Source: Microbotryum silenes-acaulis
Lineage: Eukaryota > Basidiomycota > Microbotryomycetes > Microbotryales > Microbotryaceae
NCBI GenBank assembly: GCA_003665825.1
Contig: QPFY01000011.1
Span: 434,001-498,000, forward strand
Length of the DNA: 64,000 nucleotides
Direction of reading: 5' to 3'
In this document: piece by piece, positions 37,125 through 49,389 of the stretch
How the letters are laid out: every line of letters begins with the position of its first letter
Numbering within the stretch: position 1 is the first letter of the stretch
Made by a program: the position numbers and the translations under genes
The notes under the pieces: generated by a model
The model's database searches: none
What the model was told of the DNA's origin: nothing
What the model saw: only the letters and a program-made list of their open reading frames with translations

Positions 37125-38294
37125 ATGGTCCGTCCCTTCTCCATAGTCCCCTCCAGCTCCTCTTGAGCCGCTCCCCTTGAAGCCGTCCTCCTCCAACTGA
37201 CTCGACCCGTATTCGCCCTCCCTAACAGCCCGCCATCAACTACGAAGAAGACACCGAATTTAACGAAGCCCTGCGCAAACACGGTATAATACCCCCCAAA
37301 GCCACCGACGGCACAAGCTCCCGTTCCCCCTCCCCCCCACCCGCTCCTACGTCCCCCTCCCTCTCCGACGTCGACGACCTCGATGAGCTCGATATCGATC
37401 ACGACGATTCCCTTTCCCGCGACGTGGTCGAAAAATATAGGGCCGAGAGGATGGCCAAGATGAAAGTGGCGGAGCAGAGGAGAAAGTTCGGCAGGGTCTA
37501 TCCAATTGGCAAGGTCGATTATACGAGGGAGGTGACCGAGGCGAGTAAGGCGATCATCGAGGGGGAACCGGAAGAGTATGGCACGGGGGTGGTGTGTGTG
37601 CTCTACAAAGATTCGTGAGTTTCGTAGCGAGGTGAAGGCACGCTTATACTCGGCCATAACCTTAACAATGTTTCGCGACCCGCAGCCTACCAGCATGCAA
37701 GATCCTCCTTCCCCTGCTGGACCAACTGTCCCTGCTGTACCCTTCCTCCAAATTCGTCAAGATCGTTTCGGACCATTGCATCGAGAACTACCCCGACAAG
37801 AACTGTCCGACCATGATCGTCTATCGTAACGGCCAGATGATGGGGCAGATCGTCGGCCTCGGAGCGATGGGGAATGAGAAATGCAAACTCGTTGGTGAGG
37901 ATCAGCCTCAACCGCAATCGAGCACCTGACCTACTCGTGGGGATCTTATTCGTGCAAAATTGTTCGCCTCACAGATGTCGAAAGGATCTTGTTCGCGTTC
38001 CGAGGCATCGACTTTCACCTCAAGATCGGTAACGAAGCCCGCGGATCACAATTCTCATCCAAGACCTCTTCTGCCGCCGCGCCCTTGGAGAAGAAGACCG
38101 CCAACACTTCCTCGAACAAGTCGAGAATAGGGAGGGATGAGGTGGGATCTGATGAAGACGGGCAAGCGGATGAGGGTTCGGATGAGGACGATCAGACTTT
38201 TGTGGGCGGGGGGAGGAGAAGTGGCATTCGGAATGGCACGAGGGGGAGGAAGAAGGGCGAGAAGAGCGATGATGACGACGACTTTGATATTTAG
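37125..38294 (+). CDS. PLP2: Phosducin-like protein PLP2
   Basis: Four exons (37125-37127, 37229-37614, 37686-37894, 37975-38294), 305 aa. The first coding exon is only ATG, followed by a GTCCGT donor; the second starts PAINYEEDTEFNEALRKHGIIPPK, the signature of the PLP2/PhLP2 N-terminus. The thioredoxin-like domain follows (GVVCVLYKDSLPACKILLP, LLYPSSKFVKIVSDHCIENY, NCPTMIVYRNGQMMGQIVGL, ILFAFRGIDFHLKIG). The C-terminus is acidic with KSDDDDDFDI. Plp2 is an essential cytosolic co-chaperone of the CCT/TRiC chaperonin in actin and tubulin folding. The weak first donor is supported by the reading frame and by the parallel arrangement in MET3. Confidence 0.9.
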
Positions 38295-39026
38295 ACTTGT
38301 CTGTGCAAATGCTGATTTGCTGCGGTGGCCCGAGTTTCTCTGAGCGCGTGTCGGCGTAATAGGGGCTACGGCAGCCTCACGACGCGATTGGCATAACACG
38401 GACGCAATGCTTCCCACCAACTACCGAACTGCCCAACCAACCCACTAACTCACCTCTATGACCTCAGCAATCCTCATTTTTCTTACACTTGGACTCCGAA
38501 CGAATACCTGAAGCTCGTTAGAGCTGAAGGTTTCGTTTCGAAAAATGGGGGGGTCCCAGCCTCGAAAATGGTGCACTTCTGAGATTTTATTGGACGAAAT
38601 GGCCGAAATACCCCGTACGCGCGTGGCTGTTTAAGCCCCAATAGGAGAGCCCGATTTCAGCGCCCATCGGTTCGAACGCAATAGGGGAGCCCGATTTCAA
38701 CAATGGTCCCCCGGATAGGAGGACCCCGGCTAAGCGCGCCGATCATTAATTCTCAATGGCCAGTGGCCACCAGCCCGGTTGCTAACCTGCCGAGTCGGCG
38801 CACTCAGCGCACAGTTTGGGCGTCATCAGCCTCCCCGAGTCCCCGCGCCAGAGCGCACTACTAGCGCAGACAAGCGCAAGCTAGCGCCTGCTAGCGCACT
38901 CAGGCTGGCCTCCGTTGGCAAGTTGCCACCGCCCGGCCCTCTCCTTTCCGTCTCTCTGTACTGCCTTGTTCTAACTTGGACCGAGTTTCCTCGCATCTCT
39001 AAGACAGGCTATCACACAACCGCCGT
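38295..39026. other. Intergenic with a short direct repeat
   Basis: No gene. The word AATAGGRGAGCCCGATTTCA occurs at 38640-38659 and 38680-38699, a 40-bp spacing. This stretch marks the change from housekeeping genes to the transposon-rich part. Confidence 0.45.
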
Positions 39027-41485
39027 CATGTCACTGCTTTCTGATCTTGTACACCTCCGCACCATCGAGGTCAGCCCACTGCAGTGCACAACGCTCGAAT
39101 CTCGGCACCGTGTTAAGCCTCGCGTCCACCACTAGCGACAGCCGATCCTCCCGCCGCCCCGATCAAGCACAGTATATCTACTCCGGTCCGCTCGTACGCA
39201 ACCGTCCAGTGTCAGTACTCGATGATGTGGTTGTCAAATCCAGTCTGGGGCAACTGGTGCGCAGCAGCATCAATTTCAGCATGGATCTCCTGAAGGAGCT
39301 TTGTCGGGCGCACCACGTGGAAGGGTACTCCAGGAGGAATTCGCTTGCGAAAGAGCTATTTCTACAAGCACTCCTTTGGTCGTGCGATACCAACTGTGAT
39401 GCTTGTTCGAATGGATATGTCTTCAGGCGGCAACAAGCCACGAGTCCCGTGACTCCGCCACGACGTCATTGCTTCCCCGAGCACAGAGCATACGCATCAA
39501 AACCTGTTGACGTGCTTCGAGCCTGACTGAACGAGGAAGTACAGGAAAATCGCGAGAAGTTCTCAGCGACTGACTCTAAACAAACGCTGCACAGACGTCC
39601 ACCGCTGCATCCCGAACCCGCACAAGAAGATCCCGGTAAAGTGACATCGCATTTTGCGCCAGCATCCGATCAGTTCAAGACCGAGAACCGTTCTGAATGG
39701 AATGATTACTTCACTGACGCTCGTTCCCGTCTCTTCTGCTGCCTGGTGTGTTCCGAGAGAGTCTTCGGGCATAACGTACGATCAGTGCCTGAAGATGACA
39801 TCAAGCGTGAGGAATCAGGGATTTGGAGGGGATTAACCAATTCTACACTACGAACGGACCTCCGACTTACGATTTTTCAGCTTGACGGGGCTCACTCATC
39901 CATCCCCGACGTCTCCATCGACCGAGCGATTTAATCGATCAGATCGCGTACTCGCCCACGAACAACACGCTTCAGTGCTCACTCTGTCCAGACTGCTTCA
40001 AACGGTTGTTCCCTACCACAGGGCCACCGACTAAGCCCCCTCGGTCGTTGAGCAGCGGATTTTATCGCGCACTGGATCACGTCCCCGCTGATGTCCGAGA
40101 TTGCTTCTCCAACGCGAGTCAGCTTGAGCACCGAGTCGTCACTGCGCGCGCCAGAGCCTACAAGATCGTGTACAAGCTAACTCGTTTCGGATATCCCGAA
40201 AGCTCAACAAGAACTTACGTGCGGAAACACCCTCATCTTCAGCCAAAACACCGCTTCGTTCACCGATGTACTGCCCTTGTCAGTGGAGGAACTCGCTGAC
40301 AGTGTGTGCATTCTGCGGAGGGAGCCCCAACCTTGCGGAGCTGGACAAGTGTCGACCCATGATCGTGAAGCAGAGTCGGATCCAAAAGATGCTCAGGTGG
40401 TTGATCAACGAAAGCAAGAATTCGGCGCACTCTGCCGTCTCCTTTGATGGCGATTGCACAGCTCGTTCGACGCAGTTCCGGCCCGGGTGCGCTCAACCCG
40501 ACCTCTCCAGCTTCTACGGCGGTTTCAGCTTCCACTTCAACTTCGGCTTCCGTCTGGGTTGCTCCCCAAGTATCGGATCGAAAAATCCCGGATGGAGACT
40601 GTCTCGTGCCCGACGTAGTTTTGGCGAATTCGGTGACCGCAGAGACAGTGGAAGCAACCTCATCGCTCTTTGAAGGCTACGCAACAACGCATAACGACTC
40701 TGATGAACCAGTATTCGAACACGTCCATGTGCCGCCACCCCCTACCGACGAACCAATTCACTCATGGCTGCTCTTTGAGAACGCTCTCCGTTATCTCAAC
40801 CAGGACAAGCCACCTATGTCATTCCGACAGGCGACGCCCCTTTGTGGGAACCTTCGGACGAGCTCGTGCTCTCAAAGCTGTGGCCACACCTCGATCCATT
40901 TGGTCTCGTCGGTTTCTGTGTCGAGCGCGACCTCAAGATTTCTCTGGACGAGCAAGTCAAACATTTGCTCAATCTATACGACAGCGATTTCGATGCGACC
41001 CGTCTTTCCCATTCATCGTCTCGAACATGCTCCGCCGACGAGAAGTGTTTCGCCAACTCGCTTTTCGGGTCCCCAAAGAGAAGGTGGCTCGAATCGCAGC
41101 AGCACTGCTCGAAATCGACATGGATGTTGTGTCCGAAATGATCAAAAAATCCAAGGACACGAAAAGGTACAAGGCAACAACAGAAGCAGAGAAGCATATC
41201 AACCGTATTCTGGCGGAATTGCAAAGTGTCGGAGACAAAATTCACGGCACAACTGCGCAGATGCTCGACATGAGGAATGAGATCCGCGGATACGTCAACG
41301 CGTTCGGTATGTACACCCTCTTCGTCACCGTCAACCTGGCAGATTTACACTCACCGTTGCGATGACGAGGTATCTCACAGCCTTGGGCGCATCAAGGACG
41401 AGTTTCTCGACCAAGCAGATACCGTTTAGGCCAACGACAAAAAGTCATCTAATCGTGGGTTGCAACGCTCTTCCCACTGTGAAAG
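39027..41485 (+). pseudogene. Decayed Helitron-like protein (N-terminal Rep region)
   Basis: Successive pieces in different frames line up with the N-terminal half of fungal Helitron-type proteins. SLGQLVRSSINFSMDLLKELCRAHH and a CDTNCDAC motif come first (39.2-39.4 kb), then FCCLVCSERVFG, DHVPADVRDCFSNASQLEHRV, VKQSRIQKMLRWLINESKN, PLWEPSDELVLSKLWPHLDPFG, FPFIVSNMLRRREVFRQLAFRV, and finally MRNEIRGYVNAFGMYTLFVTV with NLADLHSPL (41.2-41.36 kb), which is the Helitron_like_N domain. The C-terminal PIF1 helicase is absent. At least five frame changes mean it is not expressed as one protein, although some could be unrecognised introns. Confidence 0.7.
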
Positions 41486-42152
41486 ATCTGTGGGGGAATA
41501 CCGACACTCCATGCCATTTGATTGCCATGTCTCTCAGCGGTGGACACATTCACCACGCCTAGCCAGGTCGCGCCCAAGTCGCTCCCGGAAGTCCCGAACT
41601 CTCAACGTCAACTGAAACCACTTTCTATAGCTGATTTCGGTGAACGCGCGATGTGGGTCGCCGGCGCTGATCACCACATGCGAACACAAACTCGTCCAGA
41701 TGCGGACTGTGACATGGGCGATGTCAAGTGATCTCAACTTATGCATTTACACCCCGGCTCTGGCTCGATCTCGTTGTCTGCAATGTTCATTAACGTTTGG
41801 CACATTTACACGCCTCATTCATGTGAACCGAACTGACTCGGATACTCGGTGCTGCATACCCGATCCATGGCAGGTTCTTAGTAATACTAGCTGACGCTGT
41901 CAGTCGGCGTTACTCCGTCAGAGGTTCAGGGACCCGTCGCCCCCTCCGGGGGCGCGTTAATGCGAGCCGTTATATGCACACCCGAACTTTCAATTCGGCC
42001 AGGCCAAAATGTTTTTGGCCAAATTGCTCTGCTTTTGACCGCCCTATTGGGCCGGTTCGGTTCGGAATAGGGGGGCGGGCTAGGATGCCCAAGTGTACTA
42101 CATTACAAATTCATCCTCAAATCCCCTGCTCGCCCCCGTCTCCCCATACTCC
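41486..42152. other. Non-coding, with a GC-rich hairpin
   Basis: No gene. At 41938-41954 CGCCCCC and GGGGGCG form a 7-bp stem with a 3-nt loop, after ACCCGT. It may be the 3' terminal hairpin of a Helitron, whose protein relic lies upstream, but a CTRR end could not be placed. A second palindromic stretch around ggccaaaatgtttttggcc follows near 42.0 kb. Confidence 0.35.
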
Positions 42153-44440
42153 TCATACTCTCCTCTGCTTAGCCCCCCATGTAGAATACCCTTCCGTCAC
42201 TGACTTGCCTGCCTCGATGAAAGCCTCGGCCACCCCGGAGTCCGCCAGCCGTGTGAGAGGGTCGCACTTATCCGCCTCCAACTCCTGCAAAGTCCGAAGC
42301 AGCTTTGCGTGTACTCGTCCGGCTTCCTCAGCGAGCCGTCGGTAGAGTTGAACGCGATCTTCGTGCTCGGCAGTGTTGTTGGGTATCGCTTGAAGTGGTG
42401 GAGGGAGCGACAATGACGACGGCGGCAGCGAGGGCGAAACTTCAGACACATAAGACGATGCTTGAGATGCGAGAGGAGCATGGTCGCTAGTGCAAAGATC
42501 CACGCGCCGGCGAATGACACGCGCGGCAAGCCACATGTGCTTGCACGGAAACATGTGGCGAACGAAATCCGGACAATCGCAAGTCGAGATCACTCTCGAG
42601 TCGGTGGGATTGAGTCCAACGATGTAGCTTGTCTCAATGAAGGTCGAGTCTTCGTCCTCCTGCTCGTCCTCTCCGAAAGACGTGACGTAGATCTAAAGAT
42701 TGGCAAAAAGAAGAAGAAAAAGTCGCCGAGGTCGAGTCAGCCAAAGTCTCGACCCCGAGACGCGAGAAAATCCTAAATTCAACTCACATCACCGTCGTCG
42801 TCCATCTCCGTGACCATATCGTTCGCTCGACTCCACTCAATTGATTGCGCGGTGTTCTGGCGCTGAGTCTCGGCCTTACTCGATCGCCGACGAACAAAGC
42901 CGGTGACGATGAGACTAATCTCTTGGCGGTATGCTGGCTCGGCGTCCATTGTGAGGGTGTGGATGAGCTGATCCGTCCGCTGTCGCTGCCCGCGGCCAAT
43001 GTAACGATACTTCAAGATCTTATGCCACGACTCGATGTAATTATTGGTGGTGATCGCGTGATACGTAACCTGTGAATCATCAGACAGAAGGGTATGAGCC
43101 AAGGGAACTATCTCGAGGCCAGCGCGCCGGACCGTAGGGATCGTCGCTTACCTTCACCCAGGCACGAGACCAGTTTTCCTTCTTCCTCACCCAATAACTA
43201 GTGATGTAATCGATCCAAACTTTTTGAGTCGTGCCGAACGCCTGAGTTATTCTTGCGAGCCGTTGCTCAAAGACGATGAGCGACTCCGCCTCTTGAAGAG
43301 CAAGAAACGTTCTGAAGAGCTCGGCAGCGAGTGCTTTCTTTCGGGCGGTGAGAGCTGAGGGTTTTTCGCCAGGTTGCTGAGGGCAAGACACCTGAATGAA
43401 GATACACAAGAGGACGTGGTCAAAAAGGCAGCACAGATGGACCCACGGCCTGCTTGACTTTCATTGCTCACCTTCTCAACTGATGCTTTGCGGACGGCCT
43501 TCAACATGTGCCATGTACACAATTGTATTTGCGGCTGAGTTGATGCATATGCAAATGCCAGTCGAACAGCAGTAGCTTCGGTGTCGGAGCAGTCCAAGAC
43601 AAACGTCTCCGGCGCGAACGACGGAACCGAGCTTCGCACCCATCGGAGCCAATCTATGATGGGATACCTGCAGTGTTACAGGTAGGGGATTCACATGAGC
43701 ACACAAAGCATACATCGGCAGTAGATCACTCCTGAGTGGGTGCTTAACACTACTGACCGAGTTTCATGAGGCGTCAACATCCACGCGACTGGAACACCTT
43801 TGCCGGCGCGCGAGTGCTTAACCACGAGCGAGAACAAGTAGACCTTTGCGTGTCGATCGTCCATGGCATAGCAGGTGTTGTGTTGAATCCATCATGACGA
43901 GACGTCCGCATTGCTGAAGCACTTGTGACTGCCATGTAGAACACAGGAACACCGCCCACGTCGGTCGGCCAGCGTCATCCCGGATATTCTCGCGAAACTC
44001 GGCGTGCCAACCATCGGCGCGCAAGCGCTCGATCCAGGCGATGACACTATCTCGAGCAGCGGCAGCAAGACGCGACTGGAAGAGGATTTGCTGTCGCACC
44101 TTGTTGTATACGTCCCGGTATTTGACGCGGAGTATTTCCGGTACGGTCGGTGATGAGCCAAGTTCGCCGATCTACGAAGGAAGAATTAAACAAGTCAGGG
44201 CCAGTGGATTGATAAATGCAATGGCTGATGTTTGGAAGCCTACTCACAGTCTCCGCCTCTTCTGCCGATAGTCGCATCATTTTCTTCAGCGTGCTCCATT
44301 CAAGACCCTTGGAAAGAGCTTCGGAAAGCCAAAGCTGAGCCGGGGCCGATAGTCGAGACCGAAGGAGGTAGTCGGACGAGTAAGGGTTATGATTTTTGTG
44401 GGGCGTCATCTTGATTTGGTACATTGTGGGGTCATCCCGG
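42153..44440 (-). pseudogene. Mutator-like (MULE) transposase, 5' incomplete, one frameshift
   Basis: Exons on the minus strand: about 44440-44248, 44171-43758, 43667-43472, 43391-43152, 43069-42788 and 42692-42153. Upstream helical region LWLSEALSKGLEWSTLKKMM; DDE region with TWAVFLCSTWQSQVLQQCG, MMDST, then in a shifted frame NTCYAMDDRHAKVYLFSLVVKH; CSDTEATAVRLAF; CTWHMLKAVRKASVEK; NNYIESWHKILKYRY; and a C-terminal SWIM finger CDCPDFVRHMFPCKH. Only the MDST/NTC point breaks the frame (near 43890: two bases missing or one extra); all other junctions close. The start is lost at the border with the TAGATA-rich DNA. No TIRs were identified. Confidence 0.75.
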
Positions 44441-44451
44441 GCATAAAAAAC

Positions 44452-44610
44452 GGTTATATCTATAGATCTGTCATCTACAGCAGAACAGATATATGAAAGA
44501 TAGATATCTAGTGGATATCTACGTAGATAAACGCCACTTGATAGATGATGACTAGATGTGTGGAGGCATGCATAGATGTGCGTGTATAGATATGACAGGG
44601 CGGACCCTTG
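44452..44610. repeat. TAGATA/TAGATATC-rich subterminal repeat, left side of hAT element
   Basis: Dense short words such as TCTATAGATC, AGATATCTAG and GTAGATA, matching in style the subterminal parts of the 8-9.5 kb element. Such arrays usually bind the hAT transposase. Confidence 0.6.
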
Positions 44611-44885
44611 TTCCCTTGTCCTCGACACAAAAGGCCTTTGCAGCCATGACAAGATCTCTCCAGCTGCCGCCAGAAAAACTCGACGAAGTGGCAGAATGGC
44701 AGCCGTGCCTTGTATTCTATTGACAGACGACGGAGAGCAAGTGCAAATGAGGGAAAGCTAGAGGACTCGGTTGAAAAATCTATGAAGGGGCAGAAACAGA
44801 GAAACAGAGAGAAAATATGTTGTTGAGGGTTTATTATGTACATGGGAGAAACGAAGATTTACTCTGTGGCATACTTGGGTAGCGC

Positions 44886-47575
44886 TCAAGACGATTCTTC
44901 GTCCGTGTCTGAGAGTTCCAGCTCCTCAATCGGCGAATTTTGCGAGAGCGAGGTCGATCGCGAGGATTCTCCAGTGACGTTGTGGCGCTGCCGCTTATTC
45001 GCTTTGTGGACTGCCGAAGAACTCTTCTTTGCCACGACACGCTTCGATGGAGCACGGAGCTTGCCTGCAAGAAAGATTATTGGGTCCTCAGTCGCTGCAA
45101 GTAGCTGGGGCTAGCATGACTCCTCTCATTTGAACTCACTTGCGATGATGGGTCGGGCATGACGAGCAAAGCCCTCGGGGGTGCCCCCGAAGATAGGAGC
45201 GGTCGGATTAGCCCAGCTACCGAGACACATCTTGGCGTTCAGAACTTCGGCAGAGGTGCTGTGCTGCATATAGTTGATCGTCCGGCGGCCGGTGGAGAAA
45301 GCGCGTTCCGCATCGCACGCAGTTGGTGGAATTGTGATGAAGTCAATTGCCATCTCGGCAAGAGCCTTCTGCCCTGGAATCGCACGTTGTGTCACCCAAT
45401 ACTTGATAGGGCACCCCTTGTAGGCGTCGTTCTTGTTCAGTCTGACGCATCCCCTAGCCCAGTACTGGAGGAAGGCATCTGGCTCATAGTAGTTGTGAGA
45501 GCCTTGTGTGTCACCTCCTTCATCACCATACAAATCGTGGTCGGAGCAAGCATCGGAATCAATCGGGGACGGAGGACCAGCTTCGGGGATGTCCTCATAG
45601 AGAGGAAGGTACACCTTCTTGTAGATTTCATGGAGCTTCTTCTGCTTCTCATTGATATCTGTTTCGGCCCAAGCAGTTCCAGGTCGCTGAAAGAATCGCA
45701 GATGGTGACGAGGATGAAAGAACATCGACCCAAATGCAGCAATCGAATCGTCGCCAACCTTCGAGTAGTAGTTGCCCAGAACAATCAAAGCGGACTTGGC
45801 TGCGATGCGCACCATGGGAGAAGCGGTTTGAGCCTTGTTGTCAAGCATGCCTTCAACTCGTTCGAACTCGGCGATGACATCCCAAGTGCGAGGCGTTGCA
45901 TCTTGGAACTGAATCGTCAGGGTCTTGAGGTATTCGCCAATGTCAAGGAGCTCTTTAACGATATCAAGTGCGTCATCAGGAAGGGCGAATTTGTCCACGA
46001 TGTTCGAGGGTGTGTCGTCGCGCGCCATATAGTAGTCGATGGCACTCGAGAACGGAACATGGCTCTGAAGGCAGAGGTGAATAGAGTTCCAACGCGTCTC
46101 GTTTTTGCGGGAAAGCTCCGTCGCCTTGGAATCGGGTCGGTCCTTGGCGGTGGCAACGACCGACTGCTGCCATCTGTGTTTGTCGGAGGATTTGACTCTC
46201 AGTCCCGAAACGTGTTGTGCAAAATCGGCGACCGTAGGAATGATGGTCATGCATTTTCGTCGAAGGATGGGTTGAATCTTGATGCCGACCGACTCGCCCC
46301 AATCCAAAGCCTCTCTCAAGCAAGTCTTCGAATGATTGTTCACCGTAAATTCGAATGCTGAAATGTCGTAGTCACCAGAGGCAGTCGCAATGGACAGAGC
46401 TTGAGCAATCTCGTCGTCGATCCTCTGATCTTCAGCATCCGAATCATCTTCGACGTTGGGATGACCGTCGAAAGCAGATATATGCTTGCCAGTCGTGTTC
46501 TTGCGCGCCCGAGGAGTAGGCGGACGAGCAGGGGCCATGGAAAAGGCAGCGTAAAGTGCGCCCATCACTAGCTGGAGAATGTGGGCGAAGCAGCGAACTC
46601 GCATCTCGGGTCCCCACCACGAGTCATTGAGGTTCTTGTACTCCACCGCCATCTTGTTGCAGTTCGAGGCGTTGTCCATCACGAGGGTTCGAACGAGATG
46701 CGAGATCTTGAACTCTTCGACGCATTTGGCATGAAGCGACGCTGCGAGCTCTTTCCCGCCGTGGCGACCTTTCGACTCGATGAACTTGAGTGTGTGACGA
46801 TGAACGACGCCATCTTGTTCATACACTACGACGACTCCGAGAACACTGATGCAGTTGGGAGCGGTCCAACCATCGATAACCAGATGAATCCCGCGATTTC
46901 GCTTGACAAGAAATTCGCCGAATTGAACCGACAGCTCCCTATGTAGATGAACGAGTAGCCTCTTGACGGTGTCGTGACTACCGAGGATAGCATTCACATT
47001 GGCGACGTGATAGGAGTAGGCGAGCCAGGTTTGAAGTTGGGGGTCTACGTGGGTGAACGCTTCCTTCGAGATTGCAACGTGAAGAACGATGGATAACATG
47101 AACAACGCATTGTCGAAGATTGCAGCAGAAAGCAATGGTTGCACGCTCTGAAAGTACAAGACAGAAAAATCTTTAGTGACCTGCTGTAACAGCCTGCAAA
47201 CATTATTTCAAGCGAACTAACCGTGTTCGCCCCTTCCCCCCTGGATGCCAGGGATTGTTTGATGCCCCTGTTCCAGTTCGATACGCCGTGTTGGTGTGCG
47301 GTCTCGAAGTCAACGGATTCGCAATGAGAGGCTGGACGAGTCTTGCACGTTGCTCGGATCTTCAATTTGCCATTCGATCGAAACACGACGACATCGAAAT
47401 GATCCCACTTTCCCGAGGTCCGGGAGAAAAGGAAGGCCCGAGCAACGTCGGCGCACCTCGCTTGCAATCGGTCTTCGGGGCCAGCAGACCGAAGCTCGGT
47501 GTAGAACACTTTTGCTTCCGCCTCCGTGCTGAAGACAGTGGCGACAAGATCTTCTGCGGTAGTAGGAGTAGCCAT
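44886..47575 (-). CDS. hAT-family transposase
   Basis: Three exons (47222-47575, 45140-47147, 44886-45064), 846 aa, phases 0 and 1, no internal stop. N-terminus MATPTTAEDLVATVFSTEAEA; an unusual Cys/His-poor N-terminal region; then the RNase H-like core with HLVIDGWTAPN, LVMDNASNCNKMA, RCFAHILQLVMGAL and ETRWNSIHLCLQ. The C-terminal dimerisation region is LAEMAIDFITIPPTACDAERAFSTGRR followed by LNAKMCLGSW. The last exon is basic then acidic (ELELSDTDEESS). hAT transposases excise and insert elements with 8-bp TSDs. An in-frame ATG at 47707 would add 44 residues. Reading frame and motifs suggest a potentially active or recently active enzyme. Confidence 0.9.
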
Positions 47576-47969
47576 GTTGTAGCAAGATGAGGAGTTTGGG
47601 GATTTATGAGCTAGAGAGGGAGAAGACGGGGAGGTACTAGAAAGGGGAGAAGTGAAACCGGCAGACGACCAGTGGCAATATGCGGACTCCAAAATCTTCT
47701 GGCTCATTTGCCCATTTCCCTTCAGGAGCTCAGGTCTCAGGCCTCATGCCTTCAAGATAGGCAATGTTTTGCTTCGCTTCCGAGATAGAAGCCGACCGAA
47801 CTAGTAGGGCACAACGGGCAGCCGGGAGGGCGGCCTCTGTCTCACCGCCACCGTTCGGAGCCAAGCCAATGACTTGATAAGGTCTTGGAAACTTAAGCGG
47901 ATATGCTTCTTGAATATGCTTGAACCCCTCTGACCATGGACAACCTGTCTCCTCAATGTGTATTCCTGG

Positions 47970-48107
47970 CAGATGCTTTAGATATCTGCGTAGTTACGTC
48001 CAAGCGTATCTGTCTATCTATGATCTATGGCCATATAGATAGATGAACGATAGTTATAGGAGGTGTAGATATAGATAGGCATCTATTTGATCTAATGCGA
48101 AGCCCTG
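47970..48107. repeat. TAGATA-rich subterminal repeat and right TIR of hAT element
   Basis: Runs of ATATAGATAGAT, AGATATAGATAGGCATCTAT and similar words end in the TIR TCTAATGCGAAGCCCTG at 48107. Confidence 0.65.
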
Positions 48108-48262
48108 AGATGGTGGCTCAGTCCTTGCATCAATTCTCAAAGAGCCGCGGCTCACTCACACATCCGATCGCCTCCAAGGACTGAAATGACCTCGTCCCCG
48201 GTAATCTGGTTGAGCGGGACGTCGTTGACCGAGATCACGAGTCGTGCGGTGCGGGATCAGCG
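48108..48262 (-). repeat. Copy of part of the RTA1-like gene (intron 1 / exon 2 / intron 2)
   Basis: On the minus strand about 155 bp match 52843-52998 at high identity, including the stretch AGATTACCGGGGACGAGGTC and the splice donor TGTGTGAGTGAGCC. The copy stops exactly at the hAT TIR. Translated as the RTA1 exon it reads LPGTRSFQSLEAIGC, against LPGTRSFQSLLAIGC in the complete gene. It is a duplicated fragment, not a gene. Confidence 0.75.
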
Positions 48263-49389
48263 ACCTTGCATTGATCGTGGCGTGTGCTTGAATTGGTGGT
48301 GATTGATATGCATGATTCGGCAGGGGCGTCGATCATGTCCTCGAAGTGCAGCAAGTGCTTGTCGAGGTGGGCCTTCACCGCCTTGCGGTCCATCTTCACC
48401 ACGGATTACGAGCCAGCGACAGGAACAGGACAACACCAAAAAGCGGTCTCTCAATTTTCGGTCTCCACATCCGCATTTGCGTCGTACTTGGTCCAAATAG
48501 TTCCCACACTGCCCGCTTTCGATAAATGGCACATGTTACGGTGGTCCAGCGGATCTAGCGTTTGCTAGATTCTGTCTTTGTACAAGACTAGCTGGAATTT
48601 ATGAATTGCAACTTAAGGATAAACCCAAAGGTGGTCTACGACGCAGAACCCATCCAGATCATCCCGATGTCCACGGTCAGCTGATCGAGTTCCGTTGAGG
48701 GTTGGAGCTTATCTGCGCGTCGTCCCGGGTTCGTCGATTGCTAAGCTCAACTAAGCCCTCCCTCTGGGAGGGGCTTAGGACTTACCGGCGCGCCTGGCCC
48801 AGTTGCCCTCCGAAATTTCAGGGCCATTTTGGGGTGGTTCTCTGTAGCGTGGCAAGTACTTACAATTATCCAAAACGCAGAGATGCTATTGATCTTCTAC
48901 TAGAAAAAATGGCCTATGCCGAACGGCAAGAGGATACCCCATCTGTAGGCGAAGCTATAATGATCTGAAGTGTGTAAATTTGGTCAATTTGGTCCCGAGT
49001 GGTCCGAGCGGCAGCACGCTGCTGCAGCCTCCGGCTTGCGCACTTCGGCGTGTGCGCATCGGTTTCTCTCCCGTCCCATTCCGCATCACTCGTCTTCTCG
49101 GTACTATGCTCTTCGCTTGTTCTCGGTGCAACACCGCGCTTATCTCAGAATGACGCGCAACCGCAGACGCTATGACTCGACGACTCGCCAGGATCGCCGC
49201 CGTCACGCGGATCTATCCGCTCGGTTTCGGCTTCACAAGCTCTCACTATGTCAATACCTCTCGTGGTATTTCAGCCCATCAACACAACACGATGGTGTTC
49301 ACAATTATAGGCCAAAGCTCTTCAACAGTAATTGGACCCAGCTCAAGCATGTACTTGATCTCATTATACAACTCAGTCTCCGACTCCAA
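48263..49389. other. Intergenic in the accessory region
   Basis: Short frames only. A minus-strand frame starting MDRKAVKAHLDKHLLHFEDM near 48.4 kb has a protein-like composition but no family I know; it could be another gene fragment. The remaining part shows nothing recognisable. Confidence 0.35.

Larger units (their letters stand above)
44452..48107 (-). mobile_element. hAT element with complete transposase gene, one recognised terminus
   Basis: The right end (5' end of the transposase) carries CAGGGCTTCGCATTAGAT on the minus strand, ending at 48107. This is close to the CAGGGTTCCYCATTAGAT ends of the element at 8.0-9.5 kb. TAGATA-rich subterminal DNA occurs at both sides (44.45-44.61 and 47.97-48.1 kb). 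The expected left TIR is not found; the TAGATA stretch meets the MULE remnant at about 44450. So the left end is either deleted or badly diverged, and the left boundary given is approximate. Confidence 0.7.

Noticed and set aside
41938..41954. Transcription terminator hairpin
   Set aside because: Rho-independent terminators are bacterial; in this fungal context a transposon end is more plausible.
45159..46361. 400-aa open frame antisense to the hAT transposase
   Set aside because: The opposite strand encodes clear hAT motifs; this frame has no family features.
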